Origin: Sorghum bicolor
Lineage: Eukaryota; Streptophyta; Magnoliopsida; Poales; Poaceae
Reading direction: 5' to 3'
NCBI RefSeq assembly: GCF_000003195.3
Contig: NC_012871.2
Coordinates: forward strand, 8,481,997-8,545,996
Length of the DNA stretch: 64,000 nucleotides
In this document: piece after piece, positions 35,519 to 47,357 of the stretch
Layout: every line of letters starts with the position of its first letter
How positions within the stretch are numbered: position 1 is the stretch's first letter
Program-made: the position numbers and the translations under genes
Notes under the pieces: generated by a model
The model's input: only the letters and a program-made list of their open reading frames with translations
Databases searched by the model: none
Told to the model about the DNA's origin: nothing

Positions 35519-35858
35519 GTACTCCCAGGAGTAGTTAGTCCCATCTTCAATAAACCACATTACGTATGTATTCATACTTGTTTATCGATTTGAGTATGTT
35601 CATATTAAGATATTCTAGATCATAACACACAAATTTTTTTTTGAAGGAATCCATATTTTTTAATGTATTACTAAAATGCCACTACTATAGTATATATAAT
35701 AAGTATAACCACATACTCATGTATGCATACATACTTAACATACATATCACCTTAGATGGTCAAGTATGATCATATACTGCATCTACATACATTTCGTTCG
35801 GTCATATAGAACCTAAATCTAGAGATGTAGACATGGGAGTAACTACTCCTAGGAGTAC
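35519..35858. mobile_element. MITE-like element with ~26-bp inverted repeats
   Basis: Left GTACTCCCAGGAGTAGTTAG and right end, read inward, GTACTCCTAGGAGTAGTTAC. About 24 of 26 terminal bases match. About 340 bp, no coding capacity. No clear target duplication, so the superfamily is unassigned. It lies inside CACTA-C after an (AT)n run. Confidence 0.6.
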
Positions 35859-36054
35859 GAAGTAATTTCCCTATATCTATATATATAATTGAATAAGCTT
35901 ATTTTATACATATATAATTGAATTATATAACTACATATATATATAAATATATACACATAAATATATAGAAGTTGTTCTCCAAATCTATTACTGCACAAGT
36001 TGTACTCCAAAGTTGATACTCTAAACCTATTACAAGTTGTACTTCATCATCCAA

Positions 36055-36421
36055 AGATCTACAAAGCATACAAATGATCATCATTGTTTGGAATCATCTT
36101 CTCGTTAGGATTATAATGGAACTCGCCGCTTGGATTTATGACTTGTTCCCGAAGAAATCCTACTAGTGCCTCTTGTATTGCTTGGAGTTGTTCATGTTGC
36201 ATGAGTTTTTGCTTCAACCATTCAGTCTTCAATTTGAATTAAAAGAAGGTATTAGTTATATCAAGATTATCAATAGTAGTTCGAGAGAAAATGAAAAGAG
36301 ACATGTGTTACATACTCTGATGTATTCTTCAGGAATTCTATTTGTTACTGCCATAATATACTCGCAAACATAGTATCCAAATAAGTTGTTCCCCGGTTCT
36401 TGTCTCAAGATCCACTGCAGG
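36055..36421 (-). pseudogene. Ulp1-like protease, last exons only (CACTA-C)
   Basis: The minus-strand penultimate exon reads QWILRQEPGNNLFGYYVCEY. The catalytic-Cys position holds Phe (ttt instead of tgt). The last exon (about 36055-36245) reads TEWLKQKLMQHEQLQAIQE ... LREQVINPSGEFHYN and matches the end of the CACTA-A second gene. The His/Asp exon is absent. It is inactive by both truncation and active-site loss. Confidence 0.85.
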
Positions 36422-36537
36422 ATGTAAAAATTCATCTCATAAAAAAGACAAGATATAAGATATACCACGTACATTGACGAGAAGGATAAACTTACTTGTA
36501 GTTGTATTATCTTTAGTGGCGCCCTACGTTGAGTTAG

Positions 36538-36828
36538 ATGTTCCCGAACAATGAATCTTTTTCAAACCTTAAACCAATGATATATTTGAAACAAGAGAGT
36601 TGCATCGTCGACGGCTGCAGCTACCGCGGCATGAATATGGGTCTATACGAGCACGTCATGGATGAGAACGCCCACGAGGTCTCCTCTATCGCCTACCTCG
36701 AGGCCATCACGATGACGCTACAAAGGAGCTCATTGTTTCTCATGCTGGCGCTGCATGACAACATCAGAAAGCTGTTCCTAGAGCTGAACATCAACAATGC
36801 CAATGGCGCCGAAATTGAGGACATGTGA
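36538..36828 (+). other. Open frame of unknown origin inside CACTA-C
   Basis: 96 codons, opposite in strand to the Ulp1 remnant. From about 36600 the composition turns GC-rich at third positions (gacggctgcagctaccgcgg), unlike the AT-rich surroundings. Readable segments are HEVSSIAYLEAITMTLQRSS and LFLMLALHDNIRKLFLELN. I do not recognise the family. A captured host-gene exon is possible; a chance frame is also possible. Confidence 0.35.
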
Positions 36829-37301
36829 GGTGATTATTAAAAGGATTTTAATGACATGTCAAAAAGTGGTTCACTGTTGTGCCTACTTGATAGTGGGTTG
36901 TAAAGATATTATATAATAATTAATTATTTGAGACTTTTTTTATACATTGGAGGATGAAGCTAGTTACCTATAAACATGAAGAGTCGATGGCAAAGTTGAA
37001 GAAGATCACCAATGGGCGTCGGCAGCGTCGATTCAAACTATAACCATTAAATTTGAGCTCAAAAAAATGATGGCGATATCACAAAGACAAAAACAACATG
37101 AAAATGACAAGGAAGGATAAAGTTAGTTACCCCTAGACTGAGGGAAACGATGGCAGCATCAAAGATGATCACCAATGGGCACCGGAGATGAAGAACAAGC
37201 AACAACAAGCAAGAACTAGCAATGACAAGAGCAAGAACAAGCAAGAACAACTCACTAAAATTTGAATGGGCTCGGTCTCGGGCAGGAAGAAGTGACCGTG
37301 A

Positions 37302-37307
37302 TTTATA
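37302..37307 (-). promoter_or_regulatory. TATA box at the 5' (right) end of CACTA-C
   Basis: Minus-strand TATAAA sits about 7-10 bp after the last STR arm (gggactaaaag). This geometry matches the CACTA-A and B promoters. Confidence 0.6.
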
Positions 37308-37315
37308 GCGTGGGC

Positions 37316-37580
37316 TTTTAGTCCCGGGCTGAAGAAAGAATAGGGACTAAAAGGGGTCCCCTTAGTCCCGGGGCAAGCCACAAACCGGGGCTAAATCTTT
37401 AGTCCCGGCTGGTGGTTTGCCCTAGGACTAATGGGACACCTTTAGTCCCGGACCGTAACACGAGCCAGGACTAAAGGGTCCCTGCCCCGACAACCCTGAC
37501 AGGTAGCCGTTAGGCAGCCGTTGGGCAGGACCATTTAGTCCCGGCTCTTGTTACGGGCCGGGACTAAAGGTGCCTTTAAT
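37316..37580. repeat. CACTA-C right subterminal repeats
   Basis: About eight arms of TTTAGTCCCGG / CCGGGACTAAA, including palindromes with gtaacacgagcc and cttgttacgggcc loops. Confidence 0.92.
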
Positions 37581-37650
37581 CTCGGGGACCAAAATTGTCG
37601 AGACTATTGGCGATTTTGGCAATCGTCCAAAGGCCTCTTCTGTAGCAGTG

Positions 37651-39241
37651 AAGGTGTTCACATTGTCATTATCCCTTTGTAAGATGTGAAGCATTTCAAG
37701 TTCATCTAACTTGTCTTCGAGCTTAGAAATCTCTTGGCAGTATGCTTCCATCCTAGGAATTTTTGCATAAAGATTCCCTCATCATATGGTTAATCACTGG
37801 CTTGGAGTCTCCATAGATTTAGAGTCATCATATCCATAGTGATATGGCAAAGCGAAGGCCATGTACTTACTCAGCAACATTGTTAGTTGATTTAAAGTGT
37901 AATTGTATAACATATTTGAGGCAATCTCCCTTCGGTGGAGATGAGCGCGATGTCATCCCTACATCTTTGAGCATTATATATATATAGACCCCATTGAAAT
38001 ACATCATCCAATATATGAGGTCAACGGGTGTGGGGATTGTATGGGCTTCGGTCAATTCAGCCACAAAGTCGGCTAGGACTTGCAACTTAATTGCCATACA
38101 GGGGACCTATGTAATAATACTATATACCATGAGTTCTATTTCCCAATTTGTGATCCCACTAGTAGCATCCTTGTTGTTGAAGACCTCAGTCTAAGGGAAG
38201 GATGTTACCAATGAGATCAAATGCCCTTTGAAGTAATGTAGCAACTTCCTCTTATTGAGAAGAATGGTATAGAACAATTTTTGTATCTGTGAGTATCGAG
38301 TTTTTGACTTAGATAATACTTTGCTAATAAAGTAAATTAGTTTTTTCACCTTCTAAATGTTGCCAGCATTGGTGCTTAATTATCAATGCTTCACCAACCA
38401 CTAGCGTGGCTGTCATGATTTAGAGAAGCAATGGATCCTTACGCATTGGGAAAAAATGGTTGATGTGGTGAGGAAATTCTTAAGGTGATTGAGGGCTTCT
38501 TGCACCTCCTAAGTCCACCTACAATTTGTCGAAGTTCTTCAGTAGCTTGTTTAGGGCACCTCGTTTGCCAATCCTAGATATAAATTGGTTCAGCACCGTC
38601 ATACATATCCTATTAACTTCTGGGCATCCTTCAAGTTTTTTGATGAGGCCCATCTTCATGATTGTTGTAGTATTTTCTAAGTTAACTTTTATACCTCGTT
38701 TACAGACAATGTAACCAAGCAACTTATTGGAAGGGACTTCGAAGACACACTTCTCTGAGTTACGATTTATGTCGCTAATTAGATGGTCAACCTTCTTTGA
38801 TTTGACTATGATGTCATGCATGTATGATTCTAGATTTTGACCTATTTGGTCATGAAGACATTTCTACATGCACCTCTGATAGGTAGTGCCAACATTCTTT
38901 GAACCAAAAGGCATAGGGATGTAGCAAAATGAGTTGAGAGGAGAGATGAATGGAGTCATTGGTTGATCTAACTCCTTCACCCTGATCTAGTGATTGCTAG
39001 AGTAAGTGTCAAGGAAGTTAAGGATTTCACACACATTTATTGAATCTATGACTCGTATGTGCAACGAAGGGTAAGGACCTTTAGGACGTGCCTTATTAGT
39101 CCAATATAATCAATACACATTCTCCATTGCCCATTCTTTCTACATACAAGTATTAGGTTTGCAAGATAGTTTGGATCATAAACTTATTTTATAAATTAAC
39201 TTCTAGGAGCTTGGCAACTTCCACTCCTATAGTTGTACATT
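37651..39241 (-). pseudogene. Ty3/gypsy pol relic, reverse transcriptase and RNase H
   Basis: On the minus strand, RT fragments read MHDIIVKSKKVDHLISDI and EVPSNKLLGYIVCKRGIKVN (38650-38821). The RNase H N-terminus reads IKLQVLADFVAELTEAHTIP (38030-38097) and continues to GDCLKYVIQLHFKSTNNVAE (37867-37926). A tail reads MEAYCQEISKLEDKLDELE (37690-37751). YVDD is not intact. The remainder of pol continues across CACTA-C at 34048-35140. This is old and heavily mutated. Confidence 0.8.
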
Positions 39242-39450
39242 CACTACTACATATATAAATGATTTCATGAGACACTGCCCAATCATTAATAGAGACGGTT
39301 ACAAAATTCAACTATCTCCTAACAAGGATTTTTGGAGGCGAGTGTTTTATTTAAAAGGCGGTCCAAAATTTCCTATCTCTTAAAATGGATTTATGGATGC
39401 GGGCTTCTTAATAGGTCTGTCTCCAAAAATGGATTTGAGGGTATTGTGTG
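39242..39450. repeat. Degenerate CACTA-type terminus
   Basis: Begins cactactacatatat and is followed by decayed arms (gagacggttacaaaa, ggaggcgagtg, aaaggcggtcc, aataggtctgtctcc) that resemble the gaggcggt STRs of CACTA-D. No matching right end found. Probably a truncated or decayed element. Confidence 0.4.
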
Positions 39451-39790
39451 GAAGTTTTAGTGGTAAGTTGTGATGTGAAGAGGAGCTTGAAAATGAGAAT
39501 GTTGGATGCTCTGGAGATGGAGATAATATATTATTTATTGTTGCATTGCTTGCATTTTGTAGGCATAAACTATAGTCAAACTGCTTTTATCACTAGATCC
39601 CCTTTTTACTATATATTTTTACAAAGCTCGGCCTACACACATCTGGTGGTGTATAGATATTGAGATTGGTAGTTTGGCATGTCCACGATTAGGGATACTA
39701 CTAGTTTCATCAAACTTTGTTGGTATATTTAAATCCTTAGTGTTTTATTTTGATTTAGCACAAAAAGTTTGTACTCAAATGAAGTGTAAT

Positions 39791-40130
39791 AATCATATTA
39801 TGTACTCTAGAATGCTTGCATGGATTTGCAATCAGTTGAGAGATGGTTGCCTATGATAGTTGAGGTATCTAGCGACTTCCACAAAGAAGCAAATGCGTCA
39901 ATTTTTTTTGGTTGGAAACTTTGGTTTGTTCCAAATACATATAGTCAGAGATACAACTCTTCTAATCATATTATGTATTCTAGACTGCTTGCATGTATTT
40001 GCAATCAGTTGAGAGATAGAGGAGGTTTCTAGGGACTTCCACAGAGAAGCAAATGCGTCAATTTTTTTGGTTGGAAACTTTGGTTTGTTTCAAATATATA
40101 TAGTCACAGATACAACTCTATTATGTTCAT
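39791..40130. repeat. Two tandem copies of a ~173-bp unit
   Basis: aatcatattatgta at 39791 and 39964 starts two copies sharing tgcaatcagttgagagat and aagcaaatgcgtcaattttt. Non-coding. Confidence 0.85.
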
Positions 40131-40200
40131 ACCATGTATATGAAGATATTCTAATATAAACCCATGGGTCTAAGACACTAGTACAGAAATCAATTTTAGC

Positions 40201-40506
40201 AACGCCTCCCATTTTCATCAGAGGCGGTCCACATAGGAAACCGTATCTAACCATATTGTTGGGCACTGCAGCTTATGAACCGCCACTAATGCAGTCGTTT
40301 TAGAGGCGGTTCACTTAAGAAAACCGCCTCTGAATTCTTAGAGCCGGTTCCTTTAAGTGAACCGCCTCTGAATCTCTATTTTTAGAGGCGGTTGTCCTTA
40401 GTGAGCCGACGCTGAAGATCCATGATTTCCAGAGGCGATTCAATTAACAGAACCGCACCAGCAAATTGGTTATGAGAGACGGTTTGCTTAGTCAACCGCC
40501 CTTGAA
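40201..40506. repeat. CACTA-D left subterminal repeats
   Basis: Arms agaggcggttcacttaag / ttaagtgaaccgcctctga and variants, about ten in total. Unlike elements A-C, no convincing TATA box follows within 15 bp. Confidence 0.9.
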
Positions 40507-40866
40507 AAAACTTACTCCAAACTCTTTCTTCTTCCTCGCGACCGAGCGCAGCACCTTTCGTTCTTAGATCTTGGCGGCCGGAGAGAAACGACAAGAGGAG
40601 AGGGGGAGGTTTTGGCCTTTCAACCTTCAAACAAGTTGGGATTGTGGGGTGAGTCTCTTCAGCCATAAAGCCTATTGAAATTTTACAGAGACATTATATT
40701 TGATTCTGCGCTGAGATCTATATAGAGAGGAGGGAGCAATTTGGGCTCTAATTTGATTTTTTATTTATTACAAGTAATTTGGGCACGGTTTTTTATTCAG
40801 TGACATGATATTTTTTCTCATGCATGCTAGCTTTTCTTTTCTTTACATTTATATAGGGTACTAAAT

Positions 40867-43800
40867 ATGGACTGGTCATGGATGTACAAAAAACGAAGAA
40901 ACGAAGTCAGCTACATACAAGAATTGAATGGTTTCATTGAAGCAACTAAAAGACATGCTTTGATCAAGCAGACAAAGGTTATATGTTGCCCCTGTTGTGA
41001 CTGTGGAAACCGAATAGTGTGCCAGGATCCAAATAAAATAAGGTCATACTTGATAAGAAGGGGTTTCATGGAGAACTACGAGATTTGGGATCATCATGGT
41101 GAGAGAAGTACAAAGGCAAGGGCTTCCACGATGCATGATGATGTTATAAGAGAAGACTTTGATGGTGGTGGTGGTGGTGGTGGAGATGATGGTTGTGACG
41201 ATGGAGAAGGATTTGTGGAGAGGATGATGATGGTGAAGACAACAAGGAAGAAGAAGAGGACTTCCTAGAAGATATGCTACTCAATATGGAAAAAGAATTA
41301 CTATTGAAAGGGCTAAAAAACTTGGAGGGAGTAAAGAAGGCAAGGAAAGAACGCTTATACCCGGAGGAACAGGGTTGTGAGAAAATATGGTCATTGCTTC
41401 ATTTTTTGCTGGACATACTGATTTTGAAGGCTAAGTATGGATGGTCCGATAGCAGCTTCAACGACCTATTGACTCTGTGGGCTGTTGTGCTTCCTAAATC
41501 AAACTTTGTGCCCACCAACACATATCAAGCAAAGAAGCTTATTAGTCCACTTACAATGGGTGTGGAACAATTACATGCGTGTCCAAACTATTGTTCCTTT
41601 ATCATGGGGTCTTCAAAGACCTAATGATTTGTCCGACGTGTGGTGCAAGTTGATACAAAAGGAATGACAACTGTATTGAGGAAGACATGGGTACTAAGTC
41701 TAGAAAAAAGAGAAAGATGTGTGGAAAGAAAGGAGACGCTACTAAGAATGTTGAAGAAGAAAACAACACCCTAGGGATAGATGATACTAACCAAAGAAAA
41801 ATCCCTGCATTGGTTAGGTGGTATCTATCGCTCATTGATCGCTTGAGACATTTATTCTCAAACCCCAGGGACTCAGAGCTCATGCGATGGTGGGCTTCGG
41901 ATGGACGCAAGAAAGGTGATGGTGTGCTACGTCACCCATCCGATGCACAACAGTGGAAGGGCTTTGATGCAAAGTACCCAGAATGTGGAGAAGACCCTAG
42001 AAATGTAAGGTTCGCTTTGAGCACTGATGGAATGAATCCATTTGGTGATAGGACCAGCACACATAGCACGTGGCTAGTTCTCCTGTCGATTTATAACCTG
42101 CCTCCATGGTTGTTCATGAAGAGAAAGTATTTGTTGTTGACAATGATATTTTTTGGACCGAAAGCACCAGGCATCAACATAGATGTTTTTCTCAAACCAT
42201 TGATGCAAGAAATGGAGATACTATGGAAGGAGGGAGTGGAAATGTGGTATGAGCTTGCAAGGAGTGCCTTCACATTGAGAGCCATCATCTTTGTTACCAT
42301 CACTGACTACCCAGGATAGTTTTCGCTTACAGGACAGATCAAAGGATTCTTAGGATGCACGGAATGCTTGATTTTCACTGCTGGTCAGTTCCTAGAGGGA
42401 TCCCGAAAGGTAGTGTACATGCATCACCGATGGTTCTTAGTGGAAGGACATAGGTACCGAAGCAAGAGGATGGTGAAATACTCCATTGGTACTACGGTTG
42501 AGACAGGGCATGCACCAAAAAGGCAGGACAGGCATTACGTGTATAACATGGTGAAGAGCATCAAAGTCGCCTATGGTAAAAAGACAAAGGATGGAAATAT
42601 CAATAAGAGAGGTAAGGCTCCAATTGAAGGCGTTCCATTTAAGAAGGTGTCAGTCTTTTTCAAATACCTGCCTTACTGGCCAGATTTGGTTGTGCGCCAT
42701 TCCATCGATGGCATGCACATAAAAATTGTATTTGATAGTGTGATTGGGCTGTTGATGGATATAAAGGCAAAGACAAAGGATGGACTGAAGTCAAGAGAGG
42801 ACCTCGTATGTTTGTAGTGTAGACTAGAGCTTCACCCACAAGACCTGGGGAATGGAAGACACTCCCTTCCTACAGCTAGCTACAACTTGTCAAATGATGA
42901 GAAGAGAGCAATTTGTCTAAGCCTAAAGGGCTTGAAAGTCCCTATAGGTTTCTCCTCCAATATCAAGAGACTAGTCTCGATGAAATACCTGTCATTAACC
43001 AATTTCAATGATCATGATTGTCATATGATGTTGACAGTGTTCCTTCCTATTGCTATTAGGGCAATAAAGCCCTTATACACGAGGATGGTCATAACTAGGA
43101 TGTGCTACTTCTTCAACCAAATTGGGCAGAAGGAGATCCGTGAAGATGAATTTGGTGACTTGAAGGACTCCATAGCAGAAACTATGGGCCAAATGGAGCA
43201 ATGCTTCCCTCCATCCTTTTTTGATATAATGCCACACCTCATGATGCACATGGTCGACCAGATCAGGTGGCTCGGGCCTATGTACTTGCATGAGATGTGG
43301 TCATACGGGAGACTCATGTCTATTCTTAACCGATATGTACACAATCGGGCTCACCCAGAGGGATCCATGATAGAGATATATTGCACCGAAGAAGTCATAG
43401 AGGCCTATCACGATTACTTGCGTGAAGAAGATAGACGTTCACTTGGTTTGCCCGTAACTCATCATAAGGGTAGGTTGGCAGGGAAAGGCAGCAAGGGTAG
43501 AAAAGCAATCATTAACAAGGAATTCACAAAAGTGGAAGAAGCACACTCATGTGTGTTGCAATATCTGACGATAACAGAGTCATTGATCAAAAAACACATG
43601 GCGCTCCTAAGAGCAGAATATCTAGGGCAGTTGGAGCAATGGATCGTTCGAGAGCAAAAGTGTCTATTTGGCACATGGCTTCGAGAACAAGACTTACTAG
43701 AAGGGCAACCGGAACAGGAAATAATACGTAAATTGGCACTTGGGCCATCATCCCAGGTCACATCTTGGCAGGCATATGATATTAATGGATACACATTCTA

Positions 43801-44215
43801 CACCAAAGCAAAGGATCAGAAGTCAATGTGTCAAAACAGCGGGGTTCGTATTGAAAATGTCAGTGCATTTGGGGAGGTTCACACACAATTTGGTTTCATA
43901 GAAGAAATATGGGAATTGGAATATGGATCAGATATACATATCACCATGTTTCGGTGTCGATGGGTCAAACACCCAAGTGGCGTGGAGGTCAACAAATTTG
44001 AACTCACACGTGTCAACGTGGATAATGTAGGCTACAAGGATCACACGTGGGTCCCTGCTAATTGTGTGGCACGAGTTCTCTATTATGCTGATCCTAAGAA
44101 TCCAAAGAGACATGTGGCTATATCAGGGAAACAGAGGATCCTAGGAGTAGACGGTGTAGAGGATTTGGAGGAGCACAATGACTACTGCAAAATGCAACTT
44201 TTCACCGACCTATAG
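40867..44215 (+). pseudogene. TNP2-type CACTA transposase, nearly full length but broken
   Basis: The start MDWSWMYKKRRNEVSY leads the N-terminal associated domain (ICCPCCDCGN, LIRRGFMENYEIW). The core has LSTDGMNPFGDRTSTHSTW (42020-42080), ITDYPG (42300-42316) and RHSIDGMH (42700). The DUF4218-type region has FNDHDCHMMLTVFLPIAIRA and CFPPSFFDIMPHLMMHMV; the DUF4216-type region has KDQKSMCQNSGVRIEN and FGFIEEIWELEYG. Lesions: a frameshift before TAG at 41266, TAA at 41622 with frameshift, TAG at 42317, TAG at 42815. From 42887 to the end the frame is open (442 residues). It is better preserved than the CACTA-A copy but not functional. Confidence 0.93.
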
Positions 44216-44499
44216 ATCAGGGCTATCAAAGCACATCTCGAAAAATCTAACATTGTTCCATACTTGCATACTGATATGCCAGGCAAAATTGTAATAGCTT
44301 AATTATTATTTTATTATATAACTATGTTATGTAAAATTTAAACACTGGAACTTTTTATTACGTTAGAAAAGGCGGAGACTATGCACCAGACAAGAAGGAG
44401 AGGATGACTATTTTTTTCATCAATCGGTATGATCATTTTCTAACCAAATCAAACTATTATACTAATTTGGCATGTGGATGACTTGTCATCGACTTGCCG

Positions 44500-44850
44500 T
44501 GTTTGAGGCAGCCTACTGGCACTGTTCTTTGTGGGTACAATGTGTGCCAATGGATGCGAATGAACTACAATCGCCATGAAGAAGTAAGTCACACTATATA
44601 TCATAAGCATATGTCCATTAATTTAATTAAATCTAGCTAATTTTGCCCCTTCTCATTATTTTGGTGCAGCAGCATAAGGCCCTTAATCCAACGGCAAGAA
44701 TTCAGCAAAAGGATATTCAAGACGTTCAAGATAGTTCCAGTAAGTTCTTGTTGAGTGCGGTTCTTGTGCCTTCGGGGCGATTCTTTGATCCAGAATCGGA
44801 GTATGCCACGAATCATGTGTTTGAAACTCTTCGACGTGAATGCCGACGGC
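44500..44850 (+). pseudogene. Ulp1-like protease, Cys exon and following exon (CACTA-D)
   Basis: 44500-44583 reads CLRQPTGTVLCGYNVCQWM up to a donor gtaagt, so the catalytic Cys and following Gly remain. The usual cag acceptor before it has become ccg. A second exon begins after ggtgcag near 44668 (HKALNPTARIQQKDIQDVQD ... GRFFDPES). The N-terminal region and His/Asp exons are missing, presumably by internal deletion. Confidence 0.75.
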
Positions 44851-45082
44851 CCTTCTTTTTTTGGGCCGTAAAACTAGTAAACAATTTGTGTATATATAAT
44901 ACTGTAAATATAAATATAGTGTTATCATGTGTATATATTGTATGATACGAAGTTAATTTCAAATCTACAATGAAATTTGGTGAGAAAGCACGATTTAATT
45001 ATGGCGGAAAAGCACGATATATAATTTGGTGGGAAAGTACGATATAATTATGTCGGGAAGATTTGAATTCAAAAGGTACAAA

Positions 45083-45432
45083 ATCAACCTTTAGAGGCGG
45101 TTCTTTTTGCCGCTGCTGTATATCATAGTTTAGAGGCGGTTGTGTTGCAAGAGCCGTCTCTGATCAATGCACTTACAGGAACGGTTGCATTGCAGCAACC
45201 GATTCTGTAATATGGGTCTATATACGGGTCTTTAAACGGGTTTTTAGAGGCGGTTTACGTAACTCAACCGCTACAGACGATTCTTTTTCAGGGATGGGTT
45301 TCTTAAGTCAACCGTCTGTCAAGTCCCGTTTCTAGTGCCGGTTGAAAAACCGTTTCTACAAAGACTTGAATTTCAGCAACGATGACATAGTGGCGGTTAT
45401 AAAAATCGGCCTGAAAGTCCCATTTGACCGAC
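45083..45432. repeat. CACTA-D right subterminal repeats
   Basis: Arms tagaggcggttctttttgc, agaggcggttgtgttgc / gcaagagccgtctctga, and several degraded ones. Confidence 0.88.
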
Positions 45433-46169
45433 TCTGAAATCTTTTTCTATACTAGTGAGAGGTATGTGCCACACGGGCATTGTTGCTATATATTAACAAA
45501 GACACAATTAAAGAGGGTTCAGTAATTTCTAGATCGGGTTTCCTCAAAGTATAGGCTAATCATTTGGATTCCTGTAGCGTTCAAAACATCTCAACACGCC
45601 TATCATCACAGCAATGAGGCCAGCTACAGCAAACTAACATCATATCGTACCTCAAAACTAACAAGAAAACTTTGTAGATACTCTTTTGATAATGGAATGA
45701 ATTTGGTTCATCCAAAAAAAAAGAATTAGGCCACACTCATTACAAAAGTGTTGCACACTATACTCAAGCGACCATACAACCGAACTCTTAATAGTTCACT
45801 TGCCAACAAAAGGCAATGCATGAGAGGAGAAAAAAGGTAATTGCCTTTGACTGCAGGGTGGCATCATTGTGCTGCTACTGACTTCATAAGTGGAGCCATT
45901 GTGTCCCTCTAAATAAGAGCTAAAAAAATTAGGTTTGCCATTATCAAACACATTATCGATTCTTGATAGCAAAATAGATTAAGAAAAATATGTAGCATAG
46001 CTAGCGACACTCCGAAAAGAGATGCCTAATAGTCTCTATTTTACTACATAAACAACAATGAGTACTCCCATTCCAATTCCATCTAGCTCAGCTAGGCCTA
46101 TTTAGATGAATTAGTACTAAAATTAGCTAGCTAATAGCTGCTAATTTTTAGCTAGCTAATTCTTAGCAA

Positions 46170-46386
46170 GGGATTATTTGGATCCACATACTAATAGGTA
46201 GTTGGATAATGAGCTGAAGCTGTATATGAGCTATTAGCACCTATCGGTAGCTCCAAACCTGCTATTGAAACTAATAGTTTGCAGCCCTCCAGCTAATAAT
46301 TAGCAGGTTTACTGTTTGGATCCTCTAGCACTAATTTTAGCTGCTAGTTTTTTTAGTTTTTAGTGCTAATAGATCCAAACAAGGAC
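46170..46386. mobile_element. MITE-like insertion (GGATCCAAACAAGG ends)
   Basis: Left GGGATTATTTGGATCC, right AGATCCAAACAAGGAC (imperfect inverted repeat). The interior is rich in agctaat repeats, as in a common grass MITE family. A similar truncated piece precedes it (46090-46165). No clear target duplication. Confidence 0.5.
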
Positions 46387-47357
46387 TTTATTGTTTGTTA
46401 GTCTCATTCCTTTTAATTTTGGGAAACCACATGAATTTTTATTTTCAAAAGAGGTTTCATCTTCTGAATTTCTGGGAGACATTGATTCCCCTGTTAATAT
46501 GTTAACCTCACTATGGAAGAATAATCCTTACTCAAAGGCCAACTAATTATTTCATATACAACGGTACAACATGCACTAATTTGGCGACAAACGAAATGCA
46601 TCATAGATTATATTATTTATACAATATATGAAAACATACTTGCTATGCTTTTAATTTTTAAAGGGCGCATCTTTTGCCCACTTTCTTATATACTAAGCAA
46701 CATTTTATTAACAAACAAAACAATAGACTTCAAACTTATTTTACCATCGGGAATATTTACCATTGAAGACATACATATACCAGTTGTGATTAATAACTAC
46801 TTAACAACAATTGATTTACTGTGTGCCAGCAAAGGAAATAATGTCTCTACTTATTGATTATATAAGCATTTATGACACATTTTGGCTACATATAATCATG
46901 ACACGCCTCACTATGCTAGCTAACTACCACAGTGTATATATTATATTTATCAAAAGCATTAATTTATTTGTGGAAGAATTAACGATCAGCACACATATAA
47001 TAGGCGCTACATTACTTTTCTATGGCAGTGCCAGTTATAACATGGCTGTCTTCCACAGCGTTGTGGTCCAAATATTAATTACTAAATTATATTTTAGCAC
47101 TATAAATGCTAAATATTTACAAATGCCATCTAAAGATAAGTGGAATCCAGCTGTAAAATAGCACAGAATAATTAACTGGAATCCTGCTGTAAACTAGCTC
47201 AGAATTATTATATACTTTATTCAAATCTATGAAGATCTTAGTTGGCACTTCGATCCTATATATATATATATATGTGTGTGTCTACATAAAACACTTGCAT
47301 CAACATATACTACTCTAAGACTTAGCAAGAAACCACATATATTGGCTACTTGCCAAT

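Larger units (their letters stand above)
35141..37650 (-). mobile_element. CACTA-C, non-autonomous (2510 bp)
   Basis: Ends CATTGCTACAGAA (35141) and ...TTCTGTAGCAGTG (37650), a 13-bp inverted repeat with one mismatch. Target duplication AAG at 35138-35140 and 37651-37653. The STR family is TTTAGTCCCGGC. It keeps only the last exons of the Ulp1-like gene and has no TNP2. It is inserted into the gypsy relic between RNase H and integrase. Confidence 0.93.
40176..45457 (+). mobile_element. CACTA-D, complete En/Spm-type transposon (5282 bp)
   Basis: Ends CACTAGTACAGAAA (40176) and, read inward from 45457, CACTAGTATAGAAA: a 14-bp inverted repeat with one mismatch. Target duplication AGA at 40173-40175 and 45458-45460. 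STR family GAGGCGGTT. It holds a broken TNP2 and the last exons of the Ulp1-like gene. The target corresponds to the intact sequence at 19558-19560 in the paralogous segment. Confidence 0.95.

Noticed and set aside
43073..43794. Minus-strand ORFs across the CACTA-D transposase
   Set aside because: Antisense shadows of a frame with clear TNP2 motifs.
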